46,286 bases of DNA from BRH-c25 sp964619815. GTDB taxonomy: Bacteria > Bacillota > Clostridia > Lutisporales > Lutisporaceae. Where the stretch lies: contig CAZUGK010000017.1 of NCBI GenBank assembly GCA_964619815.1, positions 1-46,286 of the forward strand. Direction: 5' to 3'. Positions 42,888 to 46,286 of this stretch are shown here, in pieces. Position 1 is the first letter of the stretch, and every line of letters starts with the position of its first letter. The translations under genes were made by a program, and so were the position numbers. The notes beneath the pieces were generated by a model. That model ran no database searches. It saw only the letters and a list, made by a program, of their open reading frames with translations, and had not been told where the DNA came from.

Positions 42888-43850
42888 CTATTTTCTTAAA
42901 ATAGCTACTCCTGTATCGATAACTGCAGGTCCTGTGCTTTTATCATTTAATGCCGCATAAGCCTGTGCAACCCCCAAATAACCCATAGTAAACGGATTTT
43001 GTGCCATTGCTGCTTTAAGGCTTCCGTCTTTCAACAGTCCCAGGATTGCATCCGATTTATCAAAGCCGATGCCTATAATACTCTTTCCGGACGCTTTTAT
43101 TGCATTTCCTACACCAACAGTTGAACCCTCATTTGTTCCATATAATCCAACCAAATCTCCATTCCCGGCTATAAAGCCATACGCAGCTTCCTGGGAAGCA
43201 GCTGCATCGCCGTCCTTGTACTCAGTAGTTAAAATAGTATACCCTGCTGCCTTAACAACTTCCCTGAAGCCGTTTTCCCTGTTCATTGTCGAATTTGTTG
43301 CAGTATTTACGCTTATAATCCCGATTTTGCCGCTTGTTTTACCGGCAGCTTTCAGCTCCTCTACCATTGTCTGTCCAGCCAGTACTCCAGCCTGATAATT
43401 GTTTGTTGACAAGGTTGCAATAGCCGGTTCATCGGCTGCAGAGTCAACATATATGATTTTTACACCCTTTGCCTTTGCATTTTTAACTGCTTCCGAAATA
43501 GCTTTTGGGTCATTTGCTGCAAGCAAAATCAAGTCTGCCTTGTCAGCAACTGCATTATTGACTGCTTCTATTTGTTTAGCGTTATCTTTTACATCCGGTG
43601 CATCCCATTTGTAATTTAACCCCAAGGCTTCAGCCATGGTCTTTGCACCTGCATCAACGGTTACCCAATGCTGGTCCATTTTGTCCATTGTAATTAAGTA
43701 AACAGTCTTGGCCGGTGCTGCTGCCGGGGTTGCTGCCGGAGCTGCTGCCTCAGGAGCTGCCGCTGCAACCGGTGCTTCCACCTTAGGTGCGCATGCTGTG
43801 AAGGCAAAGGCAACCGTTAAAATCAGCAGGAAGACTAAAGTTCTTTTCAT
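42888..43850 (-). CDS. rbsB: Ribose-type ABC transporter, sugar-binding lipoprotein
   Basis: A 320-residue sugar-binding protein of the RbsB type. Residues 1-19 are a signal peptide with a lipobox ending FTAC (Cys20). A striking Ala/Pro-rich linker follows (about residues 24-47, with AAAAPEAAAPAATPAAAPA). The binding domain then has ADLILLAANDPKAISEAVKN and the DSAAD sugar-contact loop. The ATG at 43850 is chosen because GGAGTGGAGAG precedes it. It is the last gene of the rbsA-C-B cluster. The sugar may be ribose or a related pentose or other sugar. Confidence 0.9.
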   Translation of the reverse strand: MKRTLVFLLILTVAFAFTACAPKVEAPVAAAAPEAAAPAATPAAAPAKTVYLITMDKMDQHWVTVDAGAKTMAEALGLNYKWDAPDVKDNAKQIEAVNNAVADKADLILLAANDPKAISEAVKNAKAKGVKIIYVDSAADEPAIATLSTNNYQAGVLAGQTMVEELKAAGKTSGKIGIISVNTATNSTMNRENGFREVVKAAGYTILTTEYKDGDAAASQEAAYGFIAGNGDLVGLYGTNEGSTVGVGNAIKASGKSIIGIGFDKSDAILGLLKDGSLKAAMAQNPFTMGYLGVAQAYAALNDKSTGPAVIDTGVAILRK

Positions 43851-43882
43851 ACTCTCCACTCCTCATTTTATTATTTTTTATC

Positions 43883-43903
43883 CATGGTGCAGACTGCACC
43901 ATG
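43883..43903 (-). promoter_or_regulatory. Perfect hairpin between rbsC and rbsB
   Basis: CATGGTGCA (43883-43891) pairs with TGCACCATG (43895-43903) around a three-base loop. No T run follows. It sits just before the rbsB ribosome site and may protect the rbsB message so that more binding protein than permease is made. Confidence 0.7.
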
Positions 43904-43911
43904 AGAAAGCA

Positions 43912-44940
43912 TTAACTCATTTTACCTTTCAACACTTTTCTGAGATCGAATTTTCCGCTTCTGGCTACTCTGTCGATCAGGACCGATATGATAACAACAA
44001 TGCCTATGACCAGATTCCTAAGAGCTAAAGGTGCTCCCGCAAATTGCAGCCCATTGTTCAGAACGCCCCAGATGAAGGAACCGATTACTGTTCCGAATAA
44101 CAGGCCTTGGCCTCCCATGGTGCTGACACCGCCAATAACGGATGCAGCCACTGCATTCAATTCATATGAGTTTCCGGCACTCATAGTTCCCATCCCGCTT
44201 TGTGCCGTCAGCATCAATCCTACTATCCCCGACAGGAATGCACTGAAAACGTATACCTTGCTTTCAGCGAGGATGACATTGACTCCCGAGAGCTTTGCCG
44301 CTTCATAGTTGCTTCCTATTGCATAGGTATGCCTTCCGGTCCTTGTCTTGGATAATATAAAATTGAAGAATACGAATAATATCAGCCCAATCCATATGGG
44401 ATTGTACAGACCGAAGGTATCGCCATAGTAGAACAGATCCTTAAAGCCTTTGGCACTTTCCGGAATTCCGTCGGTGTTCATGTTGCCGTTGACCAATTGA
44501 GCAATTCCTCTGGCAATTATCATTGTTCCCAAAGTTGCTATAAATGCAGGGAGCTTTGCCTTGGATACGAGGAGCCCGTTAAGCAGCCCCACGGCGCAGC
44601 AGGCCAGGATGGTAATAAAAGCTGCCAGCCATGGATTCATCTGACCTGCCGTCATTAATGTTGCAGACAGCATGCATGACATACCGGCAACCGAACCTAT
44701 CGACAGGTCGATTCCACCTGTTATTAATACAAAGGACTGCCCCATACCGATAATCATAATGGGAACTACCTGGCGCAGGAGGTTTGTCATATTCTCAGAC
44801 GAATAAAATAGAGGATTTATTATACCAAAAACAATCGTCATGATTATTAATGCAACCGATACTGAAATAACCTGACCCATGCCCCTTATTGATACCGTCT
44901 GTCTCCATAAGCCGTTAAGGCTGTATTCATTTTTCTGCAT
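43912..44940 (-). CDS. rbsC: Ribose-type ABC transporter permease
   Basis: A 342-residue permease of the RbsC family with about ten membrane segments. Typical stretches are GMGQSFVLITGGIDLSIGSV near residue 65, NGLLVSKAKLPAFIATLGTM near residue 122, and AASVIGGVSTMGGQG near residue 267. It forms the homodimeric sugar channel. It starts 41 bp after the rbsA stop. Confidence 0.94.
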   Translation of the reverse strand: MQKNEYSLNGLWRQTVSIRGMGQVISVSVALIIMTIVFGIINPLFYSSENMTNLLRQVVPIMIIGMGQSFVLITGGIDLSIGSVAGMSCMLSATLMTAGQMNPWLAAFITILACCAVGLLNGLLVSKAKLPAFIATLGTMIIARGIAQLVNGNMNTDGIPESAKGFKDLFYYGDTFGLYNPIWIGLILFVFFNFILSKTRTGRHTYAIGSNYEAAKLSGVNVILAESKVYVFSAFLSGIVGLMLTAQSGMGTMSAGNSYELNAVAASVIGGVSTMGGQGLLFGTVIGSFIWGVLNNGLQFAGAPLALRNLVIGIVVIISVLIDRVARSGKFDLRKVLKGKMS

Positions 44941-44981
44941 GACTCTTCTCCTTTAACTCAAAATCTATTCAAGCCATTTTA

Positions 44982-46286
44982 TCAATTATTGTATTTAGTT
45001 GCACAACGCAGAATTTCATCCTGGGTTGTTTCCCTGGAAACCAGATCTCCCGTTATCCTCCCATTGCACATTACCAGAATCCTGTCACTCATACCCATAA
45101 CCTCAGGCATTTCCGAAGAGACAAAAATAACTCCGATTCCCTGCCTTTTAAGATCATTCATAATGTTATATATCTCAACCTTTGCTGCTACATCAATGCC
45201 TCGGGTAGGCTCATCGAATATCACGACCTCCGCACTTCTCACCAGCCATTTTCCTACGACAATTTTCTGTTGATTTCCACCTGACAAATTATTTACCGTC
45301 TGCTCCGGAGACGGGGTTTTTATTTTAAGCTTTTCTATAGCCTTTTCAGTCAATTCATTTTCCTTACCGCTGCTTATAATTCCTGCCTTGCTGCAAATCC
45401 GGTCAAGATTAGCAAGTCCTATGTTCTCACGGATTGACAGCTTTGTGCAAAGGCCTTCCTTTTTCCGGTCCTCCGGTCCAAGCACGATACCCTCCACAAT
45501 AGCATCCTTAGGCGACTTTATATTCAGCTTTCTTCCTTTCAGGCAGATTTCACCGCTTGTTATAGCCTCAGCACCAAACAGTGCCCTGACCAATTCAGTT
45601 CTCCCGGCCCCGATCAATCCGGCAAAGCCTATGATTTCCCCCTGGAACAAATCAAAGCTTACGTTATTTACAATACCTGAACATAGATTTTTTACTTCCA
45701 GCAGCTTCTGCCCTCTTTGACAGTCTATTGCCGGAAATTTTTCCTTTATCTCCCTGCCAACCATAAAGGAAATTATTTCATCCAGGTTAGTGTCTTTATA
45801 TGCCTTGGTAGTGATATGCCTTCCATCCCTGAATATCGAGACGCGGTCAGCAATGTGCTCCAGTTCTTCCAATCTATGTGAAATATATACTATGGCACAC
45901 CCGTTTCTCTTCAGGTGCCTGATAATATCAAACAGCTCGGTGATTTCTTTATCTGTCAGAGCAGATGTCGGTTCATCCATTATCAGAATTCTGGCATCAG
46001 TTGATAAGGCCTTGGCTATTTCAACCATTTGCTGCTTGGATACAGGCAATTTTCTGAGCACTGTATCCGCCTTTATCTCGATTTTAAGCTTATCAAGGAT
46101 TTCCTTGGCAGCTTTGTCCATTTCCTTCTGCTGAATACAACCAAGCCTGTTCTTTTCCCGGCCTAAAAAAATGTTTTCTGCAACCGTCAAGTCCTGGCAC
46201 ATGTTTAGTTCCTGATGAATAATAGCAATTCCAAGTTCCTGTGCTTTTTTCGGCGTCAAATCGCCTATACTGACACCATTAATCAG
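44982..46286 (-). CDS. rbsA: Ribose-type ABC transporter ATPase (partial, runs off the window)
   Basis: This is the double-ATPase subunit RbsA/MglA type. The open frame continues to the last base, so the N-terminal part with the first Walker A lies outside the window. Visible parts are the first signature (LPVSKQQMVEIAKAL), Walker B ILIMDEPTSAL, the second domain with GLIGAGRTELVRALFG (a Walker A variant), and the second signature LSGGNQQKIVVGKWL with VIFDEPTRGIDVAAK. It energises sugar uptake with RbsC. Confidence 0.93.
   Translation of the reverse strand: MINGVSIGDLTPKKAQELGIAIIHQELNMCQDLTVAENIFLGREKNRLGCIQQKEMDKAAKEILDKLKIEIKADTVLRKLPVSKQQMVEIAKALSTDARILIMDEPTSALTDKEITELFDIIRHLKRNGCAIVYISHRLEELEHIADRVSIFRDGRHITTKAYKDTNLDEIISFMVGREIKEKFPAIDCQRGQKLLEVKNLCSGIVNNVSFDLFQGEIIGFAGLIGAGRTELVRALFGAEAITSGEICLKGRKLNIKSPKDAIVEGIVLGPEDRKKEGLCTKLSIRENIGLANLDRICSKAGIISSGKENELTEKAIEKLKIKTPSPEQTVNNLSGGNQQKIVVGKWLVRSAEVVIFDEPTRGIDVAAKVEIYNIMNDLKRQGIGVIFVSSEMPEVMGMSDRILVMCNGRITGDLVSRETTQDEILRCATKYNN

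Overview
The window looks like a stretch of a low-GC Gram-positive anaerobe of the class Clostridia. The signs are strong AGGAGG-type ribosome sites, frequent TTG/GTG starts, lipoprotein-type binding proteins, a Kdp locus, a cyclic-di-GMP-I riboswitch and a Fur-type iron promoter. I do not name a species. It is a draft sequence: there are two runs of exactly ten N (9840-9849 and 42819-42828). Three genes or candidate genes carry apparent single-base frameshifts, so some broken genes may be consensus or assembly errors rather than biology.

Layout. 1-4961: a branched-chain amino acid ABC transporter (livJ-HMGF). A perfect 103-bp tandem repeat, itself palindromic, lies between the binding protein and the permeases. 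4965-7788: a divergent unit with a LysR regulator and a metallo-beta-lactamase-fold protein on the minus strand and a YeiH-type membrane protein on the plus strand. 7937-11315: a large GC-richer multicopper oxidase with two C-terminal fibronectin type III domains. 11629-14485: a promoter, a c-di-GMP-I riboswitch and an intrinsic terminator controlling a KAS III-like protein and a multi-pass membrane chemoreceptor. 14592-18948: a collapsed kdp locus with kdpF, a frameshifted kdpA, a kdpB tail fused to a kdpC core, and a kdpD front fused to most of kdpE.

19256-21855: a conserved hypothetical gene, a PNPOx-fold protein with its TetR regulator, and an azoreductase. 22321-25761: a Fur-type promoter and a three-gene ferric iron ABC transporter. 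A decayed partial copy of the 19256-19873 gene follows it. 26025-35881 (minus strand): an eleven-gene complex I operon, nuoABCDHIJKLMN, with no nuoEFG. The only long internal spacer, with three hairpins, lies exactly where nuoEFG usually sits. 36548-39554: a two-component system and a membrane-anchored PpiC-type foldase, both preceded by the same TTTAAG-N5-TTTAAG direct repeat. 39640-42695: a ChrB N-domain-like protein, an FtsH paralogue and its frameshifted MarR neighbour. 42888-46286: a ribose-type ABC transporter (rbsA-C-B) whose first gene runs off the window.

Most of the window is ordinary transport and energy metabolism. The most promising less-described parts are: the riboswitch-controlled KAS III-like protein with chemoreceptor, in which two of the three usual catalytic positions look substituted; the two-component system with its apparent regulon box on a foldase gene; the NADH-module-free complex I; and the oxidase with fibronectin domains.
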